DNA of 48,453 nucleotides from Sulfuricella sp. (lineage in GTDB: Bacteria > Pseudomonadota > Gammaproteobacteria > Burkholderiales > Sulfuricellaceae). Within the stretch, counting starts at the first letter, position 1. Every line of letters begins with the position of its first letter. This document shows positions 19,693-29,236 of the stretch, piece by piece. The position numbers and the translations under genes are program-made. Below the pieces are notes generated by a model. It worked only from the letters and a program-made list of their open reading frames with translations, did no database searches and had not been told where the DNA came from. The stretch lies in the NCBI GenBank assembly GCA_018336195.1, contig JAGXQV010000102.1, positions 1 through 48,453 of the forward strand, given 5' to 3'.

Positions 19693-19760
19693 GCCGCCCA
19701 CGTGGGCGGCAAAAACGTATATTGCATGTTTGTTTCAAGGGAGTTAACGACGATTGTCAA
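19693..19760 (-). promoter_or_regulatory. candidate promoter and palindrome upstream of the chemoreceptor gene
   Basis: On the minus strand TTGACA (19760-19755) is followed at 17 bp by TGAAAC (19737-19732), a perfect -35 with a weak -10. The 5' leader contains the perfect 18-bp palindrome GCCGCCCACGTGGGCGGC (19693-19710), which could be an operator or an RNA hairpin. Confidence 0.35.
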
Positions 19761-19782
19761 TCCCGTTGTCATGGCATGCGGG

Positions 19783-20181
19783 TCAGTCCCGGGCGTTGCC
19801 GCCCGGGGGAGGGGCCGGACGTATGGCGAAGGAGAATACCCGTGCGGAATTTCCCGCCGCGCCGGGCGGATTCGCGCGCTCCGCCGGAGCGGAGTGGTCC
19901 TGCCCGATCCTGTGGAGTTCGGTGTCGAGGTCGTGGAAGGAATCCCACATCATTTCCGATATCCACAGGCAGGTCTTGAGCGGCGTGCCGTCCTTGCGCC
20001 TTTCCATGTCGATGCGCCACTGCATGCCGCGCAGGCGCGCCTTGTCGCCCCGGGATTTCTCGATGATGCCTTCCAGGTATTCCTGGCGCCGCCGGTCGAA
20101 CGCGGCGGGGTCGGAACGGGCCAATTTGACCCATGCATCGAAGTCAAAGCTGTTTATTGAATGAATGTTTTTTTCCGCCAT
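19783..20181 (-). CDS. DUF3135 family protein
   Basis: 132 aa from ATG 20181 (MAEKNIHSINSFDFDAWVKLARSDP), preceded by AGGGGCG; the frame is open much further upstream, but without protein-like sequence. The DUF3135 pattern is visible: FDAWVKLARSDPAAFDRRRQEYLEGII, then GMQWRIDMERRK, then WISEMMWDSF. A cytosolic, helical, highly charged protein of unknown role, found mainly in beta- and gammaproteobacteria. It lies between the HD-GYP regulator and the chemoreceptor, on the same strand. Confidence 0.8.
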   Translation of the reverse strand: MAEKNIHSINSFDFDAWVKLARSDPAAFDRRRQEYLEGIIEKSRGDKARLRGMQWRIDMERRKDGTPLKTCLWISEMMWDSFHDLDTELHRIGQDHSAPAERANPPGAAGNSARVFSFAIRPAPPPGGNARD

Positions 20182-20536
20182 GCTACGCCCCTGAAGCCGT
20201 CCGTGCCGTTTCCCGCAAAGCGCCCGTGGCGCATTTCGCGGAAATATGCAACCGGAGGTTGCAGCACCGTGACCGTTTTTTGACAACGGATTGAAACAGA
20301 CGCGAATGCCCCTTGTCAAAGCGACGGTATTTGTCAATTTTCGGAAAAAGCGGTTCGAACCGCCAAGACGCCGAGAGGAACAAGGCATCGCCGGGTAAAA
20401 CGCTGGCGCCTTTCCCGTCGCTGGTGTGGACAAGAGTGTGGCGTTCTTGGCGGTTCAATAGCGATTCCAGGAGGGGCCTGATTGAACCGCTTGTTTCAGG
20501 AAAATTCCGTTGCGCCGCCGATTGCCGCCCCGGGGG
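20182..20536. repeat. intergenic region with an inverted GAACCGCCAAGACGCC repeat
   Basis: No gene is supported in these 355 bp. CGAACCGCCAAGACGCC (from 20356) and GGCGTTCTTGGCGGTTCAA (ending at 20459) form long imperfect inverted arms around about 65 bp. Elements with this text recur between genes in many proteobacteria. TTGTCAAAG and TTTGTCAATTT near 20310-20340 are AT-rich and might carry promoter elements for DUF3135. Confidence 0.5.
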
Positions 20537-21610
20537 CTATCCTGCCAGGCCGACCATCTTGGTGCCCAGCGCCTCGTCCCGGTAGAAATTGCGGATTTCC
20601 TGCACCGCTTCCCATTCGGCGAAAAAGGCGTCGACGCAGTGCGGGTCGAAATGCTTGCCGGCATTTTGCCTGAGGTGCTCGGCGGCGCGTTCCAACTCCC
20701 ACGCCGCCTTGTAAGGGCGGGTGGAGGTGAGGGCGTCGAATACGTCGGCCACCGCGACGATCCGCCCCAGCAGCGGGATGGCGTCACCCGCCAAGCCGTT
20801 GGGATAGCCGCTGCCGTCGAACTTTTCGTGGTGGGAGAGGGCGATTTCGGCTGCCATCTGCAGGAGTTTGTTGCTGGTCGAACGGCCTTGCAGGATTTCC
20901 CAGCCGATTTTGGAATGCTGCTTCATGACAGTGAACTCGGCGTCGTCGAGCTTGCCCGGCTTGAGCAGAATCTGGTCGGGGATGCCGACCTTGCCGATAT
21001 CGTGCATCGGCGCGGCATCCAGCAGCAAGTCCAGTTCGTCTTCGGGCAGTCCCAGGCGCGCGCCGATCAGCCGCGAATATTGGGCCATGCGCAGGATGTG
21101 CGCGCCGGTTTCGGGATCGCGGTATTCCGCCGCCTTGGAGAGCAGGAAAATGGTTTCGCGTTCGCGCACCACCAGTTCGGCGAGGGCTTTCTTGACTTCC
21201 TGGGCCAGCCAGTCGGCGCGGTTGGCCAGTTGTTTCTGGCTGCGCCGCAGGGCCAGGGTGTTTTTCATGCGCGCCAGGAATTCGGTCTTGTCCACCGGCT
21301 TGTTGAGGAAGTCGTTGGCGCCAGCCTCCAGGGCTTGGTAGCGGACTTCGGTTTCGTGGTCGGCGGTGACCATGATCACCGGGATTTCCTTTTTGCCGGG
21401 CAGGGTGCGGAAGCGCTTGAGGAAAGTGATGCCGTCGATTTCCGGCATCATGTAGTCGAGCAGGATCAGGTCCGGCTCGTTGTTTTCACACCATTCCAGC
21501 GCTTCGCCGGGTACCGCGAAAGTCAGCGGCAGGCAGCTTTCGATGCGCGCTACCAAGGTTTTGAGGACCATCAGGTTGGTGGGATTGTCGTCGACGATCA
21601 GGATTTTCAT
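20537..21610 (-). CDS. response regulator with HD-GYP c-di-GMP phosphodiesterase domain
   Basis: 357 aa from ATG 21610 (MKILIVDDNPTNLMVL). REC domain with Asp7, Asp8 and phosphoacceptor Asp52, Thr and Lys positions conserved (VTAD, NKPV). The HD-GYP domain has HDIGK (His203, Asp204) and HHEKFDGSGYPNGL, so it should hydrolyse c-di-GMP. It lies downstream of a hybrid kinase and is its likely partner through the HPt. Its ribosome site (AAGGA) is supplied by the end of the inverted-repeat element at 21611-21931. Upstream in-frame codons inside that element are not part of the gene. Confidence 0.95.
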   Translation of the reverse strand: MKILIVDDNPTNLMVLKTLVARIESCLPLTFAVPGEALEWCENNEPDLILLDYMMPEIDGITFLKRFRTLPGKKEIPVIMVTADHETEVRYQALEAGANDFLNKPVDKTEFLARMKNTLALRRSQKQLANRADWLAQEVKKALAELVVRERETIFLLSKAAEYRDPETGAHILRMAQYSRLIGARLGLPEDELDLLLDAAPMHDIGKVGIPDQILLKPGKLDDAEFTVMKQHSKIGWEILQGRSTSNKLLQMAAEIALSHHEKFDGSGYPNGLAGDAIPLLGRIVAVADVFDALTSTRPYKAAWELERAAEHLRQNAGKHFDPHCVDAFFAEWEAVQEIRNFYRDEALGTKMVGLAG

Positions 21611-21931
21611 CCTATATTCCTTAGTTGGACGGGTCGGAGTGTGCGGTTTATCGGGTGCACCCCAAGGGCACTTCCTTCGGGGCGGATTGCAAGGCGCAAC
21701 GACGCGGAATGGTCGTTCCATTCCAAGGAGTTGTACCCGTAAAGGGCATCACCACCCTTGTAATCCGGCAAAGCCGGAACAAGGGTGCGACAACGCAGCA
21801 ATCCGCCCGAGAAACCGTGCAATCCGGCCCGTAGCGCTCTCACCAAACGGGTGAGCGTTAAACCTTTGATAAAGTCACTTAGAACCAACACTGTATGCGT
21901 CATGGCGAGCGGTCGACTGAGGAATATAGGA
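21611..21931. mobile_element. 321-bp inverted-repeat element between hybrid kinase and HD-GYP regulator genes
   Basis: Left end CCTATATTCCTTAG (21611-21624) and right end CTGAGGAATATAGG (21917-21930) are inverted repeats with 13 of 14 matches, with weaker similarity for about 7 more bp. On the minus strand the kinase stop is in CTATGA and the regulator begins ATGAAA; ATGA thus flanks the element on both sides (21935-21932 and 21610-21607), like a 4-bp target duplication. A 98-codon minus-strand frame (MTHTVLVLSDF, from 21903) crosses nearly all of it but has no ribosome site or recognised domain. Confidence 0.7.
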
Positions 21932-24900
21932 TCATAGGTTTTCCTTTTTCCAGGCGGCGATGGCGCTGCACACCTGCTTGAAAGTGCGTTCGAGTTCGCC
22001 GTTTTGCGTGGCGACCTTCTCCCAGGCGCCGTCGGTTGCGGCCCGTTCCAACGTTGCGGCGGCCTCCGCCATGGTGTCGATGCCGAGATTGCTGCACGAG
22101 CCCTTGGCCTCGTGAGCGAGCGCCTTCGCGGCGGTGGCGTCATGGCGTTCCACTGCGGCGTGGAGCTTGTCGAGGAGGGTGCCGGTGGAGGAGCGGAACA
22201 CTTCCAACAGTTCGCCGATCAGTTGCGGATCGTCGCCGAAATATTCCTGGAGACGCCCGAAGTCGATCAGTTGCGTCGGCTGACCGTGGGCCGCACCGGC
22301 ATCGGCAGCCTCCGCGACGAGGCGGCTGGTCCAGGTGGCCAGCATCCTCCCCAGCTTGCCGGGATCGATCGGCTTGCTCAGGTAATCGTCCATGCCGGCG
22401 GCCAGGCAGCGTTCGCGGTCGCCCTGCATGGCATTGGCGGTCATGGCGATGATGGGAATGTGCTGCGGGCCTGACTGTTCGGCTTTGCGGATCGCCGCAG
22501 TGGCTTCGAAACCGTCCATCACCGGCATCTGGCAATCCATCAGGATCGCCGCGTAGGGCAGGGTGGCGAGCGCTTCCACCGCTTCCTTGCCGTTATTGAC
22601 GATATGCACGGCATAGCCGAGTTTGCTGAGTTGCAGTTGGGCGACTTTCTGGTTGGTGAGGTTGTCCTCGGCGAGCAGGATCAGGCGGTGGTTATTCAGG
22701 GCATCCTGGAGGTTCGGCACGTCGTCTAGCGCGGCATTCACGTCGCTTGACGGGATGGCTTCCCCAAGGCTTTCTTCGACCTTGGCGGCGATGCCGTCGT
22801 ACAACTGCGACTGGCGCACCGGTTTGGTGAGGTAGGCCGAAAACCCGGCGGCCTTGGCCTGGTTGACCAGATCGCGCTGGTCGAAGGCGGTGAGCAGCAG
22901 CAGGCGGGTATGGTCGAACTGCTTTTCGGCGCGAATCGCATGAGCCAGGTCGATGCCGTCCATCACCGGCATGGAAAAATCCACCACCGCGATGTCGTAG
23001 GGCTTTCCCTCGGCAACCGCGCCATGCATCAGGCCGAGCGCTTCGCTGGCGCTGGCGGCGCCGTCGCTGGCCATGTTCCAGGAATGCAGGTAGCGATGGA
23101 GGATTTCCCGGTCGGCGGAGCGGTCGTCCACCACCAGCACCCGCATTCCCCGCATGTCCGCCAGGCGCGGCGAGGGAGGCGGGGAATCGTGGAGCGGCGG
23201 GATCAGCGGCACGGTGAACCAGAAAGTCGATCCGCAGCCTTCCCGGCTGTCCACCCCGATATCGCCGCCCATCAGATTGACCAGGCGCTTGCAGATCGCC
23301 AGTCCCAGCCCGGTACCCCCGTATTTGCGGGTGGTCGAGCTGTCCGCCTGGGTGAATGACTGGAACAGCTTGTCCAGGGTTTCAGGCGACATGCCGATGC
23401 CGCTGTCCTCGATCTCGAAGCGCACCATCCAGTTGGCTTCGTCGCGGAGAGCGCGCACCTGGATTTCGCCGTGTTCGGTGAATTTGATGGCATTGCCGGC
23501 GAGGTTGACCAACACTTGGCGCAGGCGCATCGGGTCGCCGCGCAACTGGGCGGGCAGGTGCGGGTCGATGAAAGTCATCAGCGACAGCTTTTTCTCGCGG
23601 GCCTTGGCGACCAGCAGTTCGGCAGCGCCTTCGACAAGGTGCACCGGCGAGAAATCGGTGATTTCGATTTCCATCTTGCCGGCCTCGATTTTCGAGAAAT
23701 CCAGGATGTCGTTGATGATGGTCAGCAGGGAGTGCGCGGAATCCCGCACAATCCCGGTGAAATCGCGCTGCTCCGGGGTGAGCGGGGTATCGAGGAGGAG
23801 ATCGGTCATGCCGATGATGCCGTTCATCGGGGTGCGAATCTCATGGCTCATGGTGGACAGAAATTCGGATTTCAGGCGCGAGTTTTCCAGCGCCTGGTCG
23901 CGCGCCTTGCGCATCGCCGCCTCGGTCTGCTTGCGCAGGCTGATGTCGGACAGCAGGCCGATGAAATGGCTGATCTTGCCCTTGTCGTCGCGCACCGGGG
24001 CGTATTGCAACTCCACGTCGTAAGGGGGGCCGTCGGCACGGTGGTAGACGGTTTCGCCGATGAAGCTGCGGCCCTGGCGCAGGGCTTCGCGGAGTTGCGC
24101 GAGGAGCTTGAGGTCGGTCCGTGGGCCGCGCAGGAGTCCGGTGCGCTGCCCGATCGCCTGCTCGGGGCGGTAGCCGGTGATATGGCTGAAACCGGCGTTG
24201 ACGTACTGGATCTCCATCCCCTCGTCGCTCAGGTCGGTGCCGGTAATCAAGATACCCTGGTCGATATTCTGGATGGCGGTCTCGATCAACTTGAGGCGGG
24301 TCTTGGTTTTCGCCTCTTCCGAAATATCGCGCTTGATCGCCACGAAATGGGTGATTTCGCCATCCTCCAGAATCGGGGTGATGGTCATCTGTTCCGGGTA
24401 GACGTTGCCGTTCTTGCGGCGGTTCAGCAGTTCGCCTTCCCACGGTCGACCGGCCAGCAGGGTGTCCCACATGGCCTCGTAAAAGCCGGTGTCCTGCTGG
24501 CCGGATTTGAGGATGCGGCTGTGCTTGCCGAGCACTTCTTCGGCCTGGTAGCCGGTGGTCTGGCAGAAGGCCCGGTTGACGTATTCGATGACCCCGTTGC
24601 GCGCGGTAATCGTAATCATGTTGGCCGCCGCGTCGAGAGCGGCTTTTTGCAGGCGGATCAACGCCTCGCTTTGCTGGCGCTGAGTGATGTCCTGGAAGGA
24701 GACCAGCGAGCCGATGATCTCGCCCTCGCTCATCAGCGGATTGGCGCGGTAGGAGACCGGCACGAAATTTCCGTCGCGGCGGATGAAATGATCTTCACCG
24801 GAAATCGAGGCGCCATCCTTGAGTACCTTTATCAGCGGGCACGCCTCAAGCGGAAAGGGTTTGCCGTCGAGACGGGTGTGGTGCAGGGTCTGGTGAGCCG

Positions 24901-25234
24901 GCTGCCCGATCAACTCATCTTCGCGCCATTCCAGGATGGTTTCGGCGGAGGCATTCATGAAGGTAATCAACCCTTCCAGATCGGTCGCATACACCCCGTC
25001 GCTGAGGGTGTTGAGCATGGTGCGCGTGGTTTCGGCGTTGTGCGCGCGCAAGCGCTCGTTGGCCCCGTTGAGTTCCTGGGAATTGATTTCCAGGGCGTTT
25101 TCCAACAACGCCCGTTCGCGGTCCGCTTCCTGGTAGTGCTCGCTGATCGCGGTCAGCAGCGGCGCCCATTCGTCGGGAACGGCGAAATCCTTGCCCAGTT
25201 GGCGTTGCAGTTGGCGTTTCAGGAGGCGATGCAT
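21932..25234 (-). CDS. soluble hybrid sensor histidine kinase: three PAS, HisKA, HATPase, REC, REC, HPt
   Basis: 1100 aa, no membrane segment, so cytosolic. An N-terminal helical region (1-68) precedes three PAS domains (about 69-188, 193-307, 315-435), HisKA with His464 (TMSHEIRTP), HATPase (EDSGIGM, GGTGLGLAI), REC1 (Asp752), REC2 (Asp900) and HPt (His1041, AHEAKG). From residue about 445 it is nearly co-linear with the kinase at 14699-17896. Start ATG 25234 has no clear Shine-Dalgarno; the whole gap to the upstream FIST gene is a family B repeat. It probably forms an operon with FIST upstream and the HD-GYP regulator downstream. Confidence 0.94.
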   Translation of the reverse strand: MHRLLKRQLQRQLGKDFAVPDEWAPLLTAISEHYQEADRERALLENALEINSQELNGANERLRAHNAETTRTMLNTLSDGVYATDLEGLITFMNASAETILEWREDELIGQPAHQTLHHTRLDGKPFPLEACPLIKVLKDGASISGEDHFIRRDGNFVPVSYRANPLMSEGEIIGSLVSFQDITQRQQSEALIRLQKAALDAAANMITITARNGVIEYVNRAFCQTTGYQAEEVLGKHSRILKSGQQDTGFYEAMWDTLLAGRPWEGELLNRRKNGNVYPEQMTITPILEDGEITHFVAIKRDISEEAKTKTRLKLIETAIQNIDQGILITGTDLSDEGMEIQYVNAGFSHITGYRPEQAIGQRTGLLRGPRTDLKLLAQLREALRQGRSFIGETVYHRADGPPYDVELQYAPVRDDKGKISHFIGLLSDISLRKQTEAAMRKARDQALENSRLKSEFLSTMSHEIRTPMNGIIGMTDLLLDTPLTPEQRDFTGIVRDSAHSLLTIINDILDFSKIEAGKMEIEITDFSPVHLVEGAAELLVAKAREKKLSLMTFIDPHLPAQLRGDPMRLRQVLVNLAGNAIKFTEHGEIQVRALRDEANWMVRFEIEDSGIGMSPETLDKLFQSFTQADSSTTRKYGGTGLGLAICKRLVNLMGGDIGVDSREGCGSTFWFTVPLIPPLHDSPPPSPRLADMRGMRVLVVDDRSADREILHRYLHSWNMASDGAASASEALGLMHGAVAEGKPYDIAVVDFSMPVMDGIDLAHAIRAEKQFDHTRLLLLTAFDQRDLVNQAKAAGFSAYLTKPVRQSQLYDGIAAKVEESLGEAIPSSDVNAALDDVPNLQDALNNHRLILLAEDNLTNQKVAQLQLSKLGYAVHIVNNGKEAVEALATLPYAAILMDCQMPVMDGFEATAAIRKAEQSGPQHIPIIAMTANAMQGDRERCLAAGMDDYLSKPIDPGKLGRMLATWTSRLVAEAADAGAAHGQPTQLIDFGRLQEYFGDDPQLIGELLEVFRSSTGTLLDKLHAAVERHDATAAKALAHEAKGSCSNLGIDTMAEAAATLERAATDGAWEKVATQNGELERTFKQVCSAIAAWKKENL

Positions 25235-25241
25235 AGGAAGG

Positions 25242-25341
25242 CAGTGTTTTGGTGTTGAGTGTTGAGTGTTTAGTGTTTAGTTGAGGTTGCCGCGCTTGGC
25301 GCGTCGCTAACTCAACACTCAACACTTAACACTCGACACTG
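25242..25341. repeat. repeat family B, copy B1
   Basis: A 100-bp palindromic element from CAGTGTT to CGACACTG. The left arm stutters GTGTTGA and GTGTTTA heptamers, the right arm the complementary AACTCAACACT/CAACACTTAACACT units, and a GC-rich turn lies between them (CCGCGCTTGGCGCG). It fills the whole space between the FIST gene stop (25344) and the hybrid kinase start (25234). Confidence 0.85.
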
Positions 25342-25343
25342 CT

Positions 25344-26459
25344 TTACTCGTAGATCGTGGTCAGGGTCATCGTCTGGTTGTGCAACTGGCATTGCAGGAT
25401 ATCGCTAAAGGGCGCCAGTTCACCGTAGGAATAGAAGCCGGTGAGAGCGGTTTTCTTCCCCAGATTTTCACGGACGATTTCCAGTTCTTCCTCGACCAAT
25501 TGGCCGAGCACCAAGCGGCGGCCCACGCAGCTTACCACCAGGCACAGGCCGGCGGCGCCGGCATCGCCGGGTTTGGCGGCAGCGGCTGCCATGCCGGCGC
25601 TGTCGATGAGATTGTCGAGATTGGTTTTCATCAGCTTGCAGATGTAGCCCTGCGGCACGTCGCCGGCGAAGGTCAGGCTCTGCGCGTCTTCATCGACCGC
25701 CAGCAGGGTGCGGATGATCGACTTGGCGTTCTTGTCGGCCTGCACGCTCAAGGGAAAGCGCAAGCCGCTGCCCGGCAGGTCCGCGGCCAGGTCGCCGAGA
25801 TATTTCTTGTACAGCGCGAGAGCCGGTTGGCCGTCGATTTCGTAAACCACGTTGGCGGTGGACTTGGTGACGACGCGCTCCGCGCCGAATTCCTGCCAAC
25901 CGGCGAAACAGCCGCTTTTTACCGTCAAGTCGCCGTAAAAGCCCAGGGCAACCACCCGTCCCGCTTGGGCCGGCGCGTCGGCCATCACCCAGGTCTTGGC
26001 GAAGCGCGTGCCGTCTCCTGCCAGCCCCCCGGTGACGGCGATGCCGATACTGTTGAATCCCTTCGCCAGGTCGCTGCCGTTGACGTTGAGCCCGTCGGAA
26101 AGCACGAAAACATGGCGGAGATCGTCGGCCCGCAGCTTTTCCATCAGGCCGGTTGCTAGCCCCTCGACGTTTTCACCGGGCTGCATGTCGCTGACCGCCA
26201 TTTTGACCGTGCCGCGCTCGAAACGGATGGCCGTGGCAACGATGTCGCCGTCGTCGAGGTGGGTGTCGTAGACACTGCCGGAAGACGAGCAACCGACGAT
26301 GTGGGCTGTCGGAAACAGCGCCTTTAATTCCTCGAAGCATTTCGCACTGCGAAAATGTTCGGCATCGGCGAAGGCCAGCACCAGGTCGGCATCGGGTAGT
26401 GCGGGGGCGGGGGTGGACCAGCCGGCGGCGGGCGTCCAGAGGAATTGGCTCGTCTTCAT
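25344..26459 (-). CDS. FIST domain sensory protein
   Basis: 371 aa with FIST_N and FIST_C domains. Typical blocks: ADLVLAFADAEHF, HIVGCSSSGSVYD, HVFVLSDGLNVNGSDL, GGLAGDGTRFAKTWV and the late GFYSYGELAP. No signal peptide or membrane helix. FIST proteins are cytosolic sensory modules proposed to bind small ligands and usually sit beside chemoreceptors, kinases or cyclases, as here. It is the first gene of the minus-strand run FIST, hybrid kinase, HD-GYP regulator, and is divergent from the Cache chemoreceptor at 26972. A GGAG lies about 10 nt before its ATG. Confidence 0.93.
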   Translation of the reverse strand: MKTSQFLWTPAAGWSTPAPALPDADLVLAFADAEHFRSAKCFEELKALFPTAHIVGCSSSGSVYDTHLDDGDIVATAIRFERGTVKMAVSDMQPGENVEGLATGLMEKLRADDLRHVFVLSDGLNVNGSDLAKGFNSIGIAVTGGLAGDGTRFAKTWVMADAPAQAGRVVALGFYGDLTVKSGCFAGWQEFGAERVVTKSTANVVYEIDGQPALALYKKYLGDLAADLPGSGLRFPLSVQADKNAKSIIRTLLAVDEDAQSLTFAGDVPQGYICKLMKTNLDNLIDSAGMAAAAAKPGDAGAAGLCLVVSCVGRRLVLGQLVEEELEIVRENLGKKTALTGFYSYGELAPFSDILQCQLHNQTMTLTTIYE

Positions 26460-26971
26460 GACTTTTCATGCTCCAACGGGAAGAAGAAGGGATTGTTATG
26501 ATTATTTTCCGATTGTAATGAGGGGAAGAGGGCGGCGCAAATGATAGTTTGAGTAGCGGCCCAGAAAACTGACGTGTGATCTTGCCGGGTCGCCGGGGAG
26601 ATTGAAATTCGCTAAACGCGCCGATAGACGATGGGCGTGTCGGATATTCAAATGGCATTATTTTCAATGGCTCGAAAATGAAGCTATTGTTCGTTTTAGT
26701 AGAGAATTGAGTTGCGAGGGGAAAGAAGATACGCCTATACTGACGTTGCTTTTTTCCTAGGAATTGAGTACGTGATTCCCCGATGTCGATGCGAGGTTTA
26801 CTTTTTTCAACCAAGCGTCACTTTGAACTTCCCGCCGAAGATGCTTCCTCCCCAAACGCGGTATGGGCGCCGCAATAATCCCAGTGCAGGTGCGCTTGAA
26901 CCTCAGGTTTGAATGCTCCGCCACGCCCGCCGCATGAATCGCTCAATAATCTTTCAGTACAGGATGTCCAA
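26460..26971. promoter_or_regulatory. 512-bp divergent control region between FIST and chemoreceptor genes
   Basis: AT-rich for this genome and without a supportable gene, so both divergent promoters should lie here. GCCGATAG at 26620-26627 matches 7 of 8 bases of the flagellar sigma-28 -10 box, but no TAAA box stands at the right distance. The frames that cross the region lack ribosome sites and protein-like composition. Confidence 0.35.
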
Positions 26972-29011
26972 ATGTCTCTCAACAACATGCCGATTGCCGC
27001 CAAACTGAATCTGGTGCTGGGGATCGTTATCACCGGGCTGCTTGGCGCGATGACACTTTTCGTCACGACGTTTTCAACGCGCGCCCTGGAAGAACGCAGT
27101 CTGAGCGAACTTACCAAGACCAACCAGATCGCGCTCGACATGATCGACGCCTACAACCGCAGCCTTGAGCAAAGTGCGGACAAGCTCGGCAACCTGTTCG
27201 CCGCCAGTTTTTCGGAACGATTCAGCCTGGACACGGTTTCCACCGTGATGGTGGGGGATAAGGACACGCCGCTATTGCGCAGCGGAGGCGCAACGCTCAA
27301 TCTGAATTTTGCGGCGGTGGATCGCTTCCATTCCCTGACCGGCGGCGTCGCCACCATTTTCGCCAAGACCGGCGACGATTTCGTGCGAATTACCACGTCC
27401 CTCAAGAAGGAAAACGGCGAGCCTGCCGTCGGTACCTTGCTGGATAGAAAACATCCCGCTTATGAGCGCCTGCGCAACGGCGATTCCTATCTCGGCAAGG
27501 CGCGTCTCTTCGGCAAGGATTACATGACCCGCTATACGCCGATCAAGGACGAAAGCGGCAAGGTCATCGGCATCCTGTTCATCGGCCTGGATTTTACGGA
27601 AGGGTTCAAGAATCTTAAGGATAAGCTGCGGGTCATCAAGATTGGCGATACCGGCTACCTGTATGCGCTGGATGCCCATGAAGGGAAAGATCAAGGCACC
27701 TTGATGGTTCATCCGGCCAAGGAAGGGGAAAACCTGATTGGAGCCAAGGATGCCAGCGGCAACGAATTCATCAAGGAAATCGTTACCAAGAAGAATGGCA
27801 TCATTTATTACCCATGGATGAATGCCAGCCTTGGCGATACCGCGGCGCGCGAGAAGATCGTGGTTTATTCCCACTACAAGGACTGGGACTGGGTAATCGC
27901 CTCGGGCAGCTATCTCGACGAATTCTCCGAAACCAGTCGGAACATCAGGAATATTCTCGCGATTTCCGTGGTGATCCTGATCGTCGTCCTGATGGCGGTG
28001 GTTTTTTACATCTCCCGCCTTTGGGTTACCCGCCCGCTGGCGCACGCGGTTGTCGCGCTGGATCGTCTCGCGGAAGGCAACATGAGCGTCCAAGTCGAGT
28101 CCGGCGGACAGGATGAAATCGGACGACTGATGCGGGCCATGAACCATATGGCCGGTAATCTGGGCAACCTGGTTCGCAAGGTTCACGGCACGGCCGATCA
28201 TCTTTCCTGGGATTCCGGCAAGCTCGCGGCGACCGCCGACCAAGTGGTGGGAAGTTCCCAGGAACAAAGCGACGCGGCTTCCTCGATGGCCGCCGCCGTG
28301 GAGGAGATGGCGACCGGAACGAGCGCTATTGCCGAGAATGCCGGCGAACTCCTCAAGCATGCCCAGGAAAGCCATGAAAAAGTTCAGTACGGCAATGAAA
28401 GCCTCTCGGAATTGATTGGTGCGATTGATCTCGCCGAATCGGCGGTAAAGGAAATTGCCGTGTCCGTACAGCAATTCGTCCATAGCACTTCCGAAATTAC
28501 CAGCCTGACCGGACAAGTTCGGGAAATTGCCAATCAGACCAACCTGCTGGCGCTCAACGCGGCCATCGAGGCCGCTCGTGCCGGCGAGCAGGGGCGCGGT
28601 TTCGCGGTGGTTGCCGACGAAGTGCGCAAACTTGCCGAAAAATCCGCTCAATCGGCAAATGAAATCGATGGCGTAACCCAGTCCATCGAGGCGCAGTCCC
28701 ATACCGTAAAGGGTTCCCTGGACAAGGGGCTGAAATCCCTGCTCGACAGCCAGGATTATCTGGAAAACGTGGCGGTGGTCCTGTCTACCGCGACGCAATC
28801 GGTCTCACGTACCGCCGACAGCATCAATGCCATTACCGTGTCGGTGCATGAAGAAAGCGCCGCCACCAACGACATTGCTCGCAATGTCGAAAAGGTTTCC
28901 GGCATGGTGGAACAGAACAATGCCGCCATCCGCCAGGTTTCCGAGGCCGCTCACAAGTTGGATAGGCTGGCGCGAGAACTGCGAGAGGAAATCAGCCATT
29001 TTACGGTTTGA
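26972..29011 (+). CDS. methyl-accepting chemotaxis protein with Cache sensor
   Basis: 679 aa from ATG 26972 ([16 protein letters not shown]), chosen because AGGA lies 8 nt upstream; the frame is open earlier but shows no family sequence. TM1 (about 12-33), a large periplasmic Cache_3-Cache_2-like sensor (to about 330; note [23 protein letters not shown] and [15 protein letters not shown]), TM2 (about 333-353), HAMP, then the signalling hairpin with [21 protein letters not shown]. Such sensors usually bind organic acids or similar small ligands; the ligand here is unknown. Single gene on the plus strand, ended by repeat A2. Confidence 0.95.
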   Translation: MSLNNMPIAAKLNLVLGIVITGLLGAMTLFVTTFSTRALEERSLSELTKTNQIALDMIDAYNRSLEQSADKLGNLFAASFSERFSLDTVSTVMVGDKDTPLLRSGGATLNLNFAAVDRFHSLTGGVATIFAKTGDDFVRITTSLKKENGEPAVGTLLDRKHPAYERLRNGDSYLGKARLFGKDYMTRYTPIKDESGKVIGILFIGLDFTEGFKNLKDKLRVIKIGDTGYLYALDAHEGKDQGTLMVHPAKEGENLIGAKDASGNEFIKEIVTKKNGIIYYPWMNASLGDTAAREKIVVYSHYKDWDWVIASGSYLDEFSETSRNIRNILAISVVILIVVLMAVVFYISRLWVTRPLAHAVVALDRLAEGNMSVQVESGGQDEIGRLMRAMNHMAGNLGNLVRKVHGTADHLSWDSGKLAATADQVVGSSQEQSDAASSMAAAVEEMATGTSAIAENAGELLKHAQESHEKVQYGNESLSELIGAIDLAESAVKEIAVSVQQFVHSTSEITSLTGQVREIANQTNLLALNAAIEAARAGEQGRGFAVVADEVRKLAEKSAQSANEIDGVTQSIEAQSHTVKGSLDKGLKSLLDSQDYLENVAVVLSTATQSVSRTADSINAITVSVHEESAATNDIARNVEKVSGMVEQNNAAIRQVSEAAHKLDRLARELREEISHFTV

Positions 29012-29075
29012 GATGGTGGATGGCGCTTGCTCGGAAACACCCCGCCAAATCCCGATATCCAGGGAAATACCTTCC

Positions 29076-29236
29076 TAAAGCCGGACGAGCCGGAACCAAA
29101 GAAAGTAATGGGTGATGAGTGATGGGTAATGGGAGGGTGGTTTTCATCACCCATTCCTCATCACTCATCACCGCAGTGGTCAATTCGAAAAACCTTGTTG
29201 TCACGTTTTGACATCATTTGGCGGGTAAGAGACTAA
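29076..29236 (-). repeat. repeat family A, copy A2
   Basis: Full copy in reverse orientation. Read on the minus strand it begins TTAGTCTCTTAC, whose TAG is the stop codon of the rpfE-like gene. It continues with AAATGATGTCAAAACGTGAC and a central palindrome of GGTGATG/GAGTGATG heptamers, and ends in CCGGCTCGTCCGGCTTTA. It fills the convergent gap between the Cache chemoreceptor and rpfE. Confidence 0.88.

Noticed and set aside
20340..20362. tRNA-like GGTTCGAACC near 20353
   Set aside because: The sequence is part of a GAACCGCC inverted repeat and no cloverleaf can be drawn around it.
21607..21903. 98-codon frame inside the 321-bp element as a real gene
   Set aside because: No ribosome site, no recognised domain, and both its ends are set by the inverted repeats. 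More likely chance coding or a relic.
25242..25341. Heptamer arrays in families A and B as a CRISPR array
   Set aside because: Units are 7 bp without spacers of regular length, the arms are complementary to each other, and no cas gene is present.
26620..26627. Sigma-28 promoter for the Cache chemoreceptor (GCCGATAG)
   Set aside because: No TAAA box at the required spacing, and the site is 345 bp from the start codon. Kept only as a remark.
29076..29236. Family A as a c-di-GMP (GEMM) riboswitch, suggested by its position near cyclase genes
   Set aside because: The conserved GEMM core and tetraloop receptor are not visible, and copies lie at 3' ends and in both orientations.
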